NCBI GenBank assembly: GCA_024867545.1
Contig: JANFNE010000017.1
Location: forward strand, 645,001-709,000
Direction: 5' to 3'
DNA length: 64,000 nt
Source: Phytopythium helicoides
Lineage: Eukaryota > Oomycota > Peronosporomycetes > Pythiales > Pythiaceae
A program made the translations under genes and the position numbers. Below are positions 1-11,651 of the stretch, in pieces. The notes under the pieces are model-generated. The model was given only the letters and a program-made list of their open reading frames with translations. It did not search any database and was not told where the DNA came from. Within the stretch, counting starts at the first letter, position 1. Every line of letters begins with the position of its first letter.

Positions 1-25
1 CGAGTCAACTGTTTTCGGCTGCTGC

Positions 26-2104
26 TTACCGCCGCCCCGGAGGCGGCTGCATCGACGGGTGCTGGTGCTTCGGATCACTCATTGGGATCGGGAAACGGTC
101 ACGGCGCGCGCCTTGCTGCATCGGTGCGCCTAGGTTCTTTGGGTTCAGGCCGGCCAGCCGAGGGGGAGGGCCTTGCATCTTGCGGTCTCCGCCATCCATG
201 GCGTAACGCATACCGCCGACCTTGCTCTCCTCCTTGATCGGGCGTCCGGGCATTCCACGGCGGTCACCCTGCGCAACGTGGTGGCTTTGAACGGCTTGTG
301 CGTGGTGCTGAGCCATCTGGGCGTGGTGGTGCGCCTGAGCCATTTGCGCGTGCGCCTGTGCCTGAGCCTGCGCTTGGGCGTGAGCCTGAGCTTGGGCAGC
401 AGCGTGGGCCTGAGCCTGGTGCGCCGGCACCTGCTGCGGCTGCATTCCAGGGACCATGCCGCCCATTACACCACCACGCGGCATCATACCGCCATTAATG
501 GGCGTGCGCATACGCTGCGGCATACTCATGTTGGGCCCACCAGCAGGCATGCGGCCGCCGCCCATGCTGGCGCTAGTGGGGATACCGTTCGAGTCAATGC
601 CGTTGGGTGGAGCCGCGCTCGACACTGGGGCGTTCGTCATCATTGCTGCTTCTCCTGACGTGCCACGAATAATGTGGTTCATCGGAACCCCCTGGGGCCC
701 CGGCGCTCCATTTGCAGGGTTGGCGCCTTGAGGAGTACCCTGCTGGACCGGGTACTGCTGAGCTTCGGGCGTTGGACGTGACGAAAAAGTTGGCATTGGC
801 GAAGTAGTGGGCGGCTCCGAAGGGCCAGGCGCTGAATTCGCGCCGGCCATACCGATTGTTGACTGGCCAGTCTCGCGCGCACGCAGCAGGTCGAGGCGCT
901 CACGGATGAACTGCGCGTCGGCACCGAGCTCGGCTGCCTTTTGGTACGCGTCGCGAGCGTCGCTCGTCTGGTTACACGTGTCGTACAGTGTGCCCACGTT
1001 GTACCACACCTCGCAAATGTTCGGGTTGATGTTGATTGCGCGAGAATACGCGTCCAGAGCGTCCAAGTGCTGGTTGAGCTGGTAGAAGAGAACTCCGAGC
1101 GAGCACCACACATTCGGGTTCTGCGAGTCGGTTGTGACAGCGTGCTTGTACGAGTCATACGCCTCCTCAAACTCGTGCACTGCCATGTAGCAGCGACCGA
1201 GCAAGTACCAGCCCTTGCCGTCCTGAGGGTCAAGCGCCACAGCCTTCTTGAGGTAGTCGATCGCGGGCGCGTGCTCGCTGTGCTTAAGGCAAAGCCAGCC
1301 GAGCTGCTGTAGAGGCTTGGCGTTCGTAGGGTTCAGCTCCGCGACCTTGAGATAGGAAGTCTTGGCAAGCTGAATTTCGTCCTTGAGCTCGTAGACGTGT
1401 CCGATCTGGGTCCAGATGTCGCTCGCCATGTCGGTGGTCTGCACGTTGGCCTGCACGTCGTGCAGCACGGACTTGAGGCGCTCGAGCGCTCCCTCGTAGT
1501 CGCCGCGCTGCTTGGCTATAATGCCGAGGCGGAACTTGACCTCGAGCGCCATGTTGAAATTGGGCTCGAAGCGCAGCACGGCCTCGAAGGACTCTTGCGC
1601 GTGCTCGAGCGATCCGAGGCGCTCATAGAGCTGGCCGATGCCGTACCACATGTTGGGGTCCTTTTGGGACATGGGGTTGTTGTACATGGCGTACTGGTAG
1701 GCCGTGTGCGCGCTCGTGAGGTCGTTCATCATGAGGCAGCAGTAGCCGAGGTGTCCCCACGCGTCCGAGTTCTGCTCGTTGAGCGAGACGAGTCCGCGGA
1801 AGCAGTCAGCCGCCTTGGTGTAGTCCTCGACCTTCTCGTAGCAGCAGCCGATGGCGAACAGCGCCGTGGCGTTCAGTCGGTTGTGCGAGAGCACCTTCTC
1901 GTACGCGATCATGGTGTTTTCGTCGTCGCCCATCATCTCGGCGATGCGGCCGAGCGAGAGCCACGCCTCCTCGTTCGCGGCCGAGAGCTGGCGCCCGAGC
2001 TGTCGCCACACACGCGTTCCGTCAGTCCCCTTCACATAGATATACGCAAACACACACACAGGCCAACGCACCGAGCTGTTCTCCTCCATCTTGGGCGTCG
2101 CCAT
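26..2104 (-). CDS. CYC8: Cyc8/Ssn6-type TPR transcriptional corepressor
   Basis: Encodes about 668 aa after removing a 72-nt intron (2000-2071, GTGCGT..ACAG). The intron is a multiple of three, so it also reads through in frame. Exons are 2104-2072 and 1999-26. Residues ~20-400 form about ten tandem TPR units, e.g. EEAWLSLGRIAEMMGDDENT, DAWGHLGYCCLMMNDL and NPNVWCSLGVLFYQLNQHLD. Order and spacing match the Cyc8/Ssn6 family, which docks Tup1-type WD40 repressors on promoters in the nucleus (family knowledge). The C-terminal third is low complexity: Gly/Met/Pro-rich, then a Gln-Ala/His-Ala repeat tract (about 300-430 on the window), then a basic tail. The assignment rests on the whole TPR array, not on one motif. 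An O-GlcNAc-transferase-like TPR protein is the main alternative, but no transferase domain follows. Confidence 0.88.
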   Translation of the reverse strand: MATPKMEENSSVRWPVCVFAYIYVKGTDGTRVWRQLGRQLSAANEEAWLSLGRIAEMMGDDENTMIAYEKVLSHNRLNATALFAIGCCYEKVEDYTKAADCFRGLVSLNEQNSDAWGHLGYCCLMMNDLTSAHTAYQYAMYNNPMSQKDPNMWYGIGQLYERLGSLEHAQESFEAVLRFEPNFNMALEVKFRLGIIAKQRGDYEGALERLKSVLHDVQANVQTTDMASDIWTQIGHVYELKDEIQLAKTSYLKVAELNPTNAKPLQQLGWLCLKHSEHAPAIDYLKKAVALDPQDGKGWYLLGRCYMAVHEFEEAYDSYKHAVTTDSQNPNVWCSLGVLFYQLNQHLDALDAYSRAININPNICEVWYNVGTLYDTCNQTSDARDAYQKAAELGADAQFIRERLDLLRARETGQSTIGMAGANSAPGPSEPPTTSPMPTFSSRPTPEAQQYPVQQGTPQGANPANGAPGPQGVPMNHIIRGTSGEAAMMTNAPVSSAAPPNGIDSNGIPTSASMGGGRMPAGGPNMSMPQRMRTPINGGMMPRGGVMGGMVPGMQPQQVPAHQAQAHAAAQAQAHAQAQAQAQAHAQMAQAHHHAQMAQHHAQAVQSHHVAQGDRRGMPGRPIKEESKVGGMRYAMDGGDRKMQGPPPRLAGLNPKNLGAPMQQGARRDRFPIPMSDPKHQHPSMQPPPGRR

Positions 2105-3094
2105 GTCCTGGAACCCGCGCCCGCCTGTCTTCTTGCTCGCCTCGCGCAGGGAGGGGGGAAACCACCCACGAAGTCGACTTGCGCGCGGCCCGGCTGTTTG
2201 CTTACTGTACGTTTGTATTCACTGGCGGGAGCGACCGAGGGGGAGAGGGAGGGGGCGACCGCGGCCTGGGAGGGGGAGAGAAGCCGGGAAAAACCTCGCG
2301 CGCAGCTTCAAAACCTCGCGTGCGGGCGCAAAAACAGGCGGGTGGCACAGCGTGACGCGCGTGACGCACGGACGCCCGCAACGACCCGGCCAGGTGTCGC
2401 ATTACGAAGCGCGCGCGCCGATTTCCGCAGGTGATTTGTATACCATACGGAACCCAAGTCGTTCCAGGAGCGGAATGGCAATGACAGGTTGTAGGTTCAT
2501 GGGAACGAACGCGCGGATGATGCTCGCGCCGCATTCGATCGCGACGGCGCCGGACGCTTCCTGCGATCGCGCCAGCGAACCCTCCGACATGAGTGAGTGA
2601 GTGAGTAAGGGGAGGAGGAGGAGGCTCTCGACCCACATGAGAAGAAGAATCGACAACAAAACAAAGGAGGATGGGCGATCTGGCTGGCTGCCTGCCTGCC
2701 TGGTGAGTGGAGGAGATGATCATTCCTGGCGAGATGGGAAGAGACCGACCGGGTGCCTCACACGCTCTCGCCGCCACCACGCCGGCTACGCTGGACGCCA
2801 TCCAGTTCCGCTGCCTGCCTGCGAAACTGCCCCGACGGCGCTGCAGTTTCGCCATTGCTCGCGTCGCCACTCGCCTGTTTTCGCCACGGCTCAGCTGTTG
2901 AAGCCCCTCGTCATCTGGCCAACGGCTCCATCCACTCGGCTGCTGTGTGGATACAGCCGCAGGGCTGTCACCCCCTCATTGGTCGATAATATCCCCTTTT
3001 CAGCCAATCGCACTCGCGTATCACGCACCAAAACCTGCCACACGCGCACCGGAGCAACCCGACGACTCCAAGCAGCGCGTTAAACAGCGGCGCG
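2105..3094. promoter_or_regulatory. Divergent intergenic region between CYC8 and the CDF transporter
   Basis: No convincing gene. It contains a short GAGT-type tetranucleotide run (about 2590-2606) and a CTGC/CTGG run (about 2678-2702). Near the CDF start there are two CCAAT-box-like sites in opposite orientation, CATTGG near 2985 and GCCAATCG near 3003. A 62-codon ATG-initiated frame on the minus strand (2590-2402) reads protein-like but has no recognisable family. Confidence 0.5.
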
Positions 3095-5268
3095 ATGCTC
3101 CGCCACGCGCGCTTCCCGCCGCGCGAGCGCGTGCTGGCGACGCTGCAGCGGCCGCACGAGCGCCAGTGGCGCGACTTCGGCGCAGTCAAGGCCGGCGCCG
3201 CGGCCCTTGCGAGCGCAGGCGGCGCGCCGACGGCCGAGCCGCAGAACACGCAGGGCGCCGAGGCCATGCGCATCACGCGGCTCGGCATGTACGTGAACCT
3301 GGGCATGGCGGCGACCAAGGTGCGCACCGCAGCGGAGGAGGGGGGAGTATAGTGGACGGCGGCTGATGCGCTGCGTGACAGGGAGCGATTGGTGCCGCGA
3401 TCCACTCGAGCGCGCTGGTGGCCGACGCCGCGCACTCGCTCTCCGACTTGCTCTCCGACGTCGTCACGCTGTGGAGCGTGCGCATTGCGCGGCTGCCGCC
3501 CGACCCGCAGCACCCGTACGGTAAGAGAGACTAGCGTCGGCTGCAGCTCCGACTGCGTCGTTGAGCTCACGCTTCGCCTGAATCGACACCAGGCTACGGC
3601 AAGTTCGAAGCGGTCGGGTCGCTGTCAGTCGGCGCCATTCTGGTGCTGGCTGGAGCGGGGATCGGCGCCGATGGCGTCCAGAGCCTTCAGGAAATCTGGA
3701 ACGGTGTCGCAACCGCAAATGTTCCAGAGTTCTCGCTGCCAATGCTGCCAGGTACAATGCTTGCAGCGACCATCACTAAGCACCTGCAGAGTGGCTAACG
3801 CGGGAGATCAAGATATGGATGCGAAGACGCAGTGGGGGCTGGCGGCAGCGGCGGCTGGCGTCTCGATCGCCTCGAAAGAGTGGTTGTACCATGCCACAGT
3901 CAAGGTCGGCAAGCTCGCGAACAGCAAGGTGCTCATTGCCAACGCATGGCATCACCGCACCGATGCTATTTCATCTGTCGTGGCGCTCGGTACGATTTGG
4001 GTCGCCTCATGTGCATCAACGTATGCCATCTGATTGTTTTCCCACCTCACTACAGGTGGAATTATCGGGTCTATGGCTGGCGTGCCACTGTTTGACCCTC
4101 GTGAGTTAAGCATTACTTTGAGTTGTGATCTGTTCTGTGCCGTTTTCTGACTCATTGGCTGTGTATCTTTGGTGTTAACCCAGTTGCGGGCGTTGCGGTT
4201 TCCGCAATGATCATCAAGACTGGCGCGGAAATCGCCCTTGATAGGTGAGGGTGCATGCTGTCCGTAGAATTTGCAACAGGGCTGATATGTCGGTTTTGCT
4301 TGTGCATTGCAGTGTTCGGGAACTGACCGACAACGCTGTCGAAGTCGAAGTGTTGGAGACGCTGAAGGAAGTGGTAGGAGCCGGCAATGTCACCGCAAAA
4401 AATGCTTTCCCAGCTCACTCGTTCATGTAATTAGTCCAAAAGCGTTGACGACGTGCGTCATGTTTCGCGCGTTCGTGCCCGCCGAATGGGGCCGTACACT
4501 CAAGTCGACCTCCGAGTGCATGTCCGTTCGTGCTGATTGTATTCAAGATGCCGGATGCTCCAGACCTCACCTTTTATGCTTCTGGTGTGGGCATTGCAGC
4601 TGGATGGCCGAACAAGCATCTCGATGGCGCAGCAGGTTCGCATACCATTTTCAGCCGTGGTAATCGCTCACTATATCTGATACTACCGTGCGAACTTCCT
4701 TGCCAAATACACCAGATTGCTGAGCGCGTTCGGAAACAAATTCTTGACCATGTTCCTGACGTGTCGGAGGTGCTTGTCGACATTGACGTGCAATTCGGTG
4801 AGAAGTTGGTGTTGTCAGCGGCTACACCTTAACGACAACTGCTCAGCACCTTTGCTGCTATCTAGACACAACCCGCCATACACCTGGCCGCTTGAGTAAG
4901 GAAAAGAGCGTTCGACCGTATCGTGAAGTACGCGCTGACGTCCACAAGGCGATCGCCGAGATTCCTGAAATCGTGGGCACGACGCACATCAACACGCACT
5001 GGGTGCCCTGTGTGAATGGCAACGGAACCTTCGTGGACGTCGCCATCCTTGTAAACCCGGATCTCAAAGTCGGAGACGCCCATGCCGTTGCCAAGCGAGC
5101 CCGCAAGTACGTGGCATACCAGTCATGAGTTGTGCTCTGGTAGACTGAGGTCTGACTGTTGTTGTGCCAAACGAAAGGGCCATCGAGTCGATCTCCTACA
5201 TCGCAGAGGCAGACATTCACCTTGAGCTCCAGGACGATGACCGCGAGCACACCAGCTCCAACCAGTAG
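3095..5268 (+). CDS. CDF-family cation transporter, mitochondrial MMT1/2 (MTP6-like) type
   Basis: Twelve exons join in phase: 3095-3319, 3382-3520, 3593-3751, 3813-3989, 4056-4100, 4184-4244, 4313-4373, 4435-4521, 4600-4635, 4716-4797, 4866-5106 and 5178-5268. They give about 467 aa. Introns are 61-83 nt. An Arg-rich N-terminus, compatible with a mitochondrial presequence, precedes the membrane domain. Family hallmarks are ALVADAAHSLSD (metal-site HS..D), HPYGYGKFEAVGSL, IASKEWLYH, NAWHHRTDAISS (second metal site HxxxD), then RVRARRMGPYTQVDLRVH and two C-terminal cytosolic-type segments ending SYIAEADIHLELQD. This architecture matches yeast MMT1/MMT2 and plant MTP6-type proteins, which move Fe2+/Mn2+ at the mitochondrial membrane (family knowledge). 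Metal specificity cannot be read from sequence. Two CCAAT-type sites lie about 100 bp upstream. Confidence 0.85.
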
Positions 5269-5379
5269 ACGGTTCTCCTCGCCAGTTTTGCCAATAAACC
5301 CCGATGAAACCCGAGTGCTTCAAGCTCCTTTCATTTTGTCAAGCCTCGAGTAAACAGCTCGTGCTTGCTTGCTCGCGAT

Positions 5380-5400
5380 GTTTGGCCAATCGCAGTCACC
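5380..5400 (+). promoter_or_regulatory. CCAAT-box-like site upstream of the mitochondrial carrier
   Basis: TTGGCCAATCGCAG lies about 140 bp before the carrier start codon. It contains CCAAT and an overlapping ATTGG on the other strand. Assigned only by resemblance to NF-Y-type sites. Confidence 0.4.
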
Positions 5401-5528
5401 TTCGCGCGACTTGATGGTTAAACAATGTGTATCACCATACAAACACCAAGACAAAACGCGGGGGTGGCGGAGTATGAGTGGGGCCACTTGAACTTTCTCA
5501 TCGACCGACGTACACCCCCACGGCGGCC

Positions 5529-6756
5529 ATGGCGGAGCGCGGCTTCTTCCTCGAGTTCCTGCTGGCGGGCTCGGCCACCAGCTGCGCGTGCGTGGTGTCC
5601 AACCCCATGGAGGTCGTCAAGACGCGCATGCAGCTGCAGGGCGAGCTGGCGCACGCCGTGACGGCGACGGGCAAGGCGCCGGTCGTGCGCTACAACAACT
5701 TCGTGCACGCCTTCTTCACCATCGCGCGCACCGAGGGCGTGCGCGGCATCCAGCGCGGGCTCGGGCCCGGCATCTCGTACCAGGTCTTCATGAACGGCCC
5801 GCGGCTCTCGCTCTTCCAGCCGCTGCAGAAGCTCTACGGCGCCACCGACCCCACGCACTACTCCTTCCCGCTGCGCAACGTCTGCGCCGCCGCCACGTCA
5901 GGTGAGAGGCCCTCGCTTTTGCTGCTGCAGACGGTGGTGAGCACTTTTGGACTGACTGCTGCTTGTTTCAACAGGCATGATCGGAGCGTTCATTGGAAGC
6001 CCGTTCTTCCTGGTCAAGGCGCGCATCCAGGCGGCCAGCTCAGCCGGCACCATCAACGCGCAGTACGTCTACAACGGCATGGTGCGTACGCTGCATCGCC
6101 CGGTTCTTCTGGCTAGTATATGTTGTGTTGGAGCTAACCGCGGGCTTGTAATGCGCAGTTTGATGGTTTCCGCCAGATCCTCAAGAGCGAGGGGTTCAAG
6201 GGGCTCTACCGCGGCGCCACAGCTGCCATCCCGCGTGTTGCCGTACGTCACTAGCACCCACGCGACTCATATGCATGATTGGCTACTAACTTTCACTTGC
6301 TGGTAATACTTGACGATAGATCGGATCAGGCACGCAGCTGGCGACGTACACGCAGGCCAAGCACCTCGTGATGGCGACCGGCATTGAGGACGGTGTGAAG
6401 CTCCAGCTTGGCTGTACGTGTTGCACTGCAAAGATCTCAGCAAACTCACCAGGAAAGTGCTCACCTCCACTGCTTTGTTTGCTGCAGCGAGTGTTGTGAC
6501 TGGTCTCGTCGTCACAACGGCCATGAACCCGATGGACGTGGTCTCCACGCGTCTGTACAGCCAGAAGGTTGTGAACGGCAAGGGTGCGCTCTACTCTGGC
6601 GTGCTCGACTGCCTCGTCAAGACGGCGCGCGCCGAGGGCATTCGCGGATTCTACAAGGGCTGGGCAGCCCACTACTTCCGCCTCGGCCCACACACCATCT
6701 TTACCTTCCTGTTTTGGGAGCAGGCCAAGCGGATCGCGACCGAGCTCGGGTACTAA
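5529..6756 (+). CDS. Mitochondrial carrier (SLC25), oxaloacetate/SLC25A34-35-like
   Basis: Five exons (5529-5901, 5975-6081, 6159-6242, 6320-6413, 6488-6756) give about 308 aa, the normal carrier length. All three carrier signature repeats are visible: SNPMEVVKTRMQLQGE, GSPFFLVKARIQA and MNPMDVVSTRLYSQ, each at the end of an odd-numbered helix. Each is followed by the matching EGxxGxxxG-type motif (EGVRGIQRGLGPG, EGFKGLYRGATAA, EGIRGFYKGWAAH). The third signature and LYRGATAAIPRVA resemble yeast Oac1 and animal SLC25A34/35, which move oxaloacetate or other dicarboxylates and sulfate across the inner membrane (family knowledge). Exact substrate is not determinable here. Phases are consistent at every junction. 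Confidence 0.88.
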
Positions 6757-6937
6757 GCGTTTCAAGCGTGTAGATAGCAACATGCGAATCAGGTGAACAC
6801 CTCGATAGACGAACGAAATCCACTAATGCATTTCCTTCTCAAGTCATCCACACTGAGTGACTCGCGTCATGTCAGCGCAACTGCCGCGTATCTACTGTTG
6901 GGGCCTGCCGAGTGCTCCTTGCGCAAAGAGGCAGCGC

Positions 6938-8782
6938 TTAGTAGCGGTAGAGCTTGGCTGTTCTGGTCTGCTCAAGGTCAACCTTGTGGCCGAAGAGGTC
7001 ACGGATGTTGTTGAGACGGTACTTGATCATGGTCGGGCGCTCGAGAGACAGACCCCAGGCGATCACGCGCACGTTCTCAGGGAGACCCATGGGACGCAGC
7101 ATCTCCGGGCGGAACACACCAGAATTACCGATCTCCGTCCACTTGTTCAGGTCAGGGTGGAACGCAAAGATCTCCATGCTCGGCTCCGTGTACGGGTTGT
7201 ACGCGGGCTTGAAGCGCATCTGCGTGATGCCAATCTTCTCGAAGAAAGCCTTGATGACGCCAATGAGGTCGCCGAGCGACAGGTCATAGTCAGCCACGAC
7301 GCCCTCAACCTGGTGGAACTCGGCAAGATGGGTCGCGTCCATGCTCTCGTTACGGAACACGCGGTCGATCGAGAAATACTTCTGCGGGGTGAAGCCGCCC
7401 GGCTGGTTCGCCAGCTTGTACAGCATCTGCGCCGAGATGGCCGTCGTGTGCGTGCGCAGGATGTTGGTCATCGACGTGTCGCGCTTGAAGGCGCCGCGGC
7501 CGTGGCTGCAAGGAGAAGTGCTGTTAGCGCCAAATACACACATTCATGCTCGGCTCTAGAGCAAACTCATACCCGATCGAGCCAAAACCACCGTTCTCGT
7601 GCATGTCCTCAACGCGCTTGTAGTAGTCCTCCGGGACCGTGAGGCACTTGGCAGGCTCTGTGGATTCGAAGATGGAGAGATCAGTGATCGGATGGTACAC
7701 ATTTGATGCTGTGAATACAGATACGCACTAGTTAGGAAGAACGTGTCGTGGGCGTCACGGGCCGGATGCGACTGCGGCTGGAAGAGCGAGTCGAAGTTCC
7801 AGAAGCTGCTCTCCACGAAGCGGTTCGTGGGCATCTCCTGGAAGCTACATACACCACCAGCAGTAGGTGAGTTCGCGTCATGGGTCAACTAAGCATTGCG
7901 ATGAAAGCATGGACGTACCCCATGTCCATGAGCACGCGGCGGAACTCGGCGCGCACCTTCATAAGCGGGTGCAGGTGGCCGCCTCCGACGGTCAGACCCA
8001 TCGTGTTGAAGTTGTAGGGCTTGAACGTCTCCTTCTTCCACGCATCACTGAAAGCACAAGATGAGTGCGCGCCTACACAGCCAAGCAATGACCTGCAAAT
8101 GCTTACCCCTCGAGCATCTCCTTTGTGAGACCGGCAGCCTGCTTCTTGCGCTGCACAGAGAAGTTGGGACCCTTGGTGATCGTGTACGACTTGCGCGTGC
8201 GGATCTCTACGAGCTTGCGGCGCTTGAGCGCGTTGGCCTCGTCGGCCGTCACAGCCGACAGCGCGCCATTCGCCTCCTCGATGCGGCGCAGCTGCTCCGT
8301 GACGTCGTCCGTGACCGCGTCAACCTGTTTGGCAGAATTAATGAGCGACAGCTCCTCCTTCTACAACCGTGAAGCCGCAACAAACGCACAGCGCGGTAGA
8401 GCTTTCCGTCGGCCTTGTCGAGGCGCAGCCACTTGTTCTTCATGCAGGCGCCCTGTCCGACCTTGAGCACGGCGGCCCCGACGATGGCCTCGAGCGCCTT
8501 GCGGTCGATTCCCTCGGCAGGCACGGCGTTGAAGACCTGTACCTCTGGCGATCCGCTGGAGAGGAATCCCTTGGCCTCGTCCTTGAGCACGTAGAAGGAT
8601 GTGGAGAGCTCCTTGTCGACCACGAAGGCGTCGGCCAGCAGCGACTTCATGACGCCCACCACGAGCTCGTGCGGCACCGCGTTCGCCTGCGCGTACTCGA
8701 ACGAGTCGGCCACCTGTCCGTCGGCCGCCAGCGCCTGCAGCAGCTGCGCCTCCGCGCGCTGCTTGTCCGCCGCCTCGGCCAT
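6938..8782 (-). CDS. FARSA: Phenylalanyl-tRNA synthetase alpha subunit, cytosolic
   Basis: Six exons (8782-8390, 8324-8107, 8047-7919, 7844-7729, 7657-7573, 7505-6938) give about 502 aa, close to animal FARSA. The N-terminal ~200 residues carry the winged-helix DNA-binding-like domains typical of the eukaryotic alpha subunit. The catalytic class II core follows: [14 protein letters not shown] (motif 1 region), [38 protein letters not shown] (motif 2), [17 protein letters not shown] and [16 protein letters not shown] (phenylalanine pocket), and [14 protein letters not shown] (motif 3). It works as an alpha2beta2 enzyme with FARSB, which is not in this window. It shares a 181-bp divergent promoter with the PUS7 homologue; that spacer contains a short GA-repeat (about 8806-8821). 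Confidence 0.95.
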
Positions 8783-8963
8783 CGCTTCGCTCGCAGCTAC
8801 AGGAAGAGAGAGAGAGAGAGGTGGAGCCTTGGGGTGCAGCTCCTAAATGCGCGAGAATTCCTTTGGCCCACAATGACAAGGGGGAGCCATCGCGTGGACC
8901 ACACCACTGACATTAGACGGCCGAAGAGCCGTCCGAGCCATTCGCGCTTGCTTTGGGCCAGCC

Positions 8964-11562
8964 ATGGAGCCGAGGCGCGCGTCCCACGGACACCACGGGC
9001 GCCACGGCGGCGCAGGCGGCGGCGGGCGCGGGTTCCAGCGCTTCGGGGGAGGCCGCGGGCGCGGTGGGCCGGCCGGCAGGCCCGCGACGTGGTTCAAGGG
9101 CGAGGGCTACAACGACTTCGAGGTCGTGAGCATCGCCGAGGAGGTCGTGGGCATCAGCGGCTTCCTGAGCGCGCGCGTGCCGGGCTTCTCGGGCGTGCTC
9201 AAGCAGCGCTTCTCGGACTTTGTGGTGCACGAGATCGCGCCCAGCGGCCGCCGCGTGGAGCTGCGCGCGCTGTGCAAGAAGCCCAAGAGCGGCCCCGCGG
9301 CCTTCCAGGAGCTCGCGCTCGCGTTCGTGCAGGGCGAGAAGACAGAGGGCGACGACGGCGGCAGGGACGGCGGAAAGGACAGGAAGAAGGACGCCAAACC
9401 GGCCAACGCGGACGAGGTACTCGTGAGGGTGCTCACGCGCAAGCTCGCGCAGAAGAGCGGCGCCATCAACAAGCAGGCACACGCGGCCCAAGAGCGATAC
9501 AACCTGCGCAAGCTCGTGGAGCTTGTGGGGAAGGAGATCGGCGCCAAGAAGGGCAAGGAGTTTGAGGAGTTCCTCGCCAAGGTCGAGGAGGCTCGCGATA
9601 AGTTTGAGGCCGAGAGGAAGGAACAGGCGGTCAATGGGTCGAGCGTGACGCTATCAGCTGCGGCGAATGCAACTAGCGGCGCCAACTCTGCGCTGGCAGC
9701 GGCTGCGGCCACTGAGGGTCTGACGTTCTACATTGGTGGACTGAACGACAAGGGCGATCGTGTGTTTATCCACGAGAGCATGCGTCGGTACGGCAGTTCA
9801 CGCATCGTTGCAGACACGCTGAACATAGGTGGCGACACCTCGGTCATCCGGATTCGCCCAGCGTTTGTGACCAAGCATATCCCCGGGGAGCGCGATGCGC
9901 GCCGCGACTGGCCAGTTGGACAGCGTACGTGGATCTTTGATCTTGACCAGCTTTATCACCAACTCAGCTGACGTTTGTTCTCTATTTTCAGCGGACTATC
10001 TACAGTTCACGCTGTACAAGCGTAACAAGGACACCGCTGTGGTCCTCAATCAGGTCGCGCAATCGCTCAAGGTCCCTGCGTCATTGTTCTCGTATGCCGA
10101 TGCAAAGGACAAGCGCGGCATCTCGACGCAGCTTTGTACGGTATACCGTGTGCCCAAGGAGCGTGCGCAACTGGTGCTGAAGCCCGGAACTTCCCGCTCC
10201 TTGGATGATCAGCCTCATCTCATTGGTGATCTGCGATACACTGCTCACAAGCTTCAGCTTGGCGACTGCCTGGGAAACCACATTGCCGTAGCGATTCGCT
10301 CGCTACCGAATGAAGAGAATCTTCCCGAAAGCCAAGTGCGCGACGCTATTGCTAGCTGGGAGTCACGTGGCTTCATCAACTTCCACGGTCTTCAGCGCTT
10401 TGGGACAACTGGTCCGACATCTTACCACTTGATTGGACGTGCAATGCTGCGCAAGGACTACAAGCTTGCTGTACTTCTGTTGCTACGTCCCCAGGAAGGT
10501 GAAGCATCAAAGATTCGCGAGGCTCGCGAGCATTTCAGACAGCACAAGGATGTGGCTGCAGCGCTGCGTATGCTGCCGCCATTTCTGGCAGCAGAGCGCT
10601 CGATTTTGGAGGGCCTGCAACAAAACGGCGTGGAAGCACATGAGCTGGCCTTCCGTAATATTCCCAAACCAATGCGTGTATCGTACGTTGAAGCATACCA
10701 ACATTACGTGTGGAATGAGATGGCCAGCTTGCGCATGAGTGACAAGTGTGATGCGTCTGCGCCTATGATTGGCGACCTCGTGCTGATCTCATCAAACGCC
10801 GAAGAAGATGGCGACGAGCCGCCTCGAAAAAAACACAAGAGGATGATGACAAAGCGTGTCATCAAGCAGGAGGTTCTGACGCTGTCTGCGAAGAATGTGA
10901 GCGAATTCACGATGGAAGATGTTGTGCTGCCGGTCCCAGGTCATGCAATCTTGTATCCAGAAAATATGGTGGGCGAAGCTTATCGCAAAATGCTTGCAAC
11001 GGATGGTGTCGACATGCGAGCGCATTTCGAGGCGGATGGGAGTCAGCAGTACGAACTTAACGGGTACTATCGTCACATCATCAAGAAGCCGAAGAACGTT
11101 TCTTTTGAGCTGAAGCAATATGTGGACGCGACAGTGTCGCTCATTGAGACGGACGTTGATCGGCTCCTGCGAGCAAAGGGCGAGCGCGTAGTTGAATCTA
11201 CTGTGAATCGAGGCGAGAAGCCTAGTGAAAGCGACAAACGACCAGCTCAGCGCGCACTCGTGCTGGAATTCGAGCTCGAGTACGGGTCCGATGCAACAAT
11301 AGCGCTGCGTGAGCTCATGAAGCAAAGCAGCAGCATCCACGTGAACTGGCAGCACACAGGTTCATCGGATGCTACAGCAGAAGCCAAGAATTCGTCTGGG
11401 CCAGGCAACGGCGACGCGAGCGTGAAACCTGAGGGTGGCAAGCAGGCAAAGAAGTCGAAGAAGCCCACTGCAGGCAAGTCCGAACCGCGGAAAGTCATCA
11501 CTGCACAAAAGAAGACGCAGGTATCGATCGGACGTCCAGGATTTAGCCTCGGTAGGTCGTAA
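8964..11562 (+). CDS. PUS7: PUS7/TruD-family tRNA/mRNA pseudouridine synthase (copy 1)
   Basis: Two exons (8964-9924 and 9992-11562; 67-nt intron GTACGT..TCAG) give about 843 aa. After an RGG-like Gly/Arg-rich start come RFSDFVVHEI (TruD N-terminal motif), DYLQFTLYKRNKDT, and the catalytic loop SYADAKDKRGISTQ, whose Asp in KDK is the family nucleophile. LQLGDCLGNHIAVAIR, GFINFHGLQRFG (TRUD insertion-domain border) and the C-terminal VVLPVPGHAILYP and ETDVDRLL follow. It isomerises uridine at tRNA position 13/35 and mRNA sites (family knowledge). A Lys/Ser-rich tail after residue ~790 is disordered. The usual GTKD is DAKD here. A second paralogue lies at 20953-23503 on the same strand. Confidence 0.92.
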
Positions 11563-11651
11563 GCAGACGATAAAGCAGAAAATAGACTACCACTCGTGAG
11601 TAAATCATCCATGCTAGCATACATTCGATCGCAATGAGTACAACTTCTCAA

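Noticed and set aside
2402..2590. 62-codon ATG frame upstream of CYC8
   Set aside because: Looks mildly protein-like but has no homologue I recognise, no splice link and no conserved motif; not enough to call a gene.
4530..4832. 100-codon ATG frame inside the CDF gene
   Set aside because: It runs through two introns; only its 3' part (IAERVRKQILDHVPDVSEVL) is coding, as an exon of the transporter.
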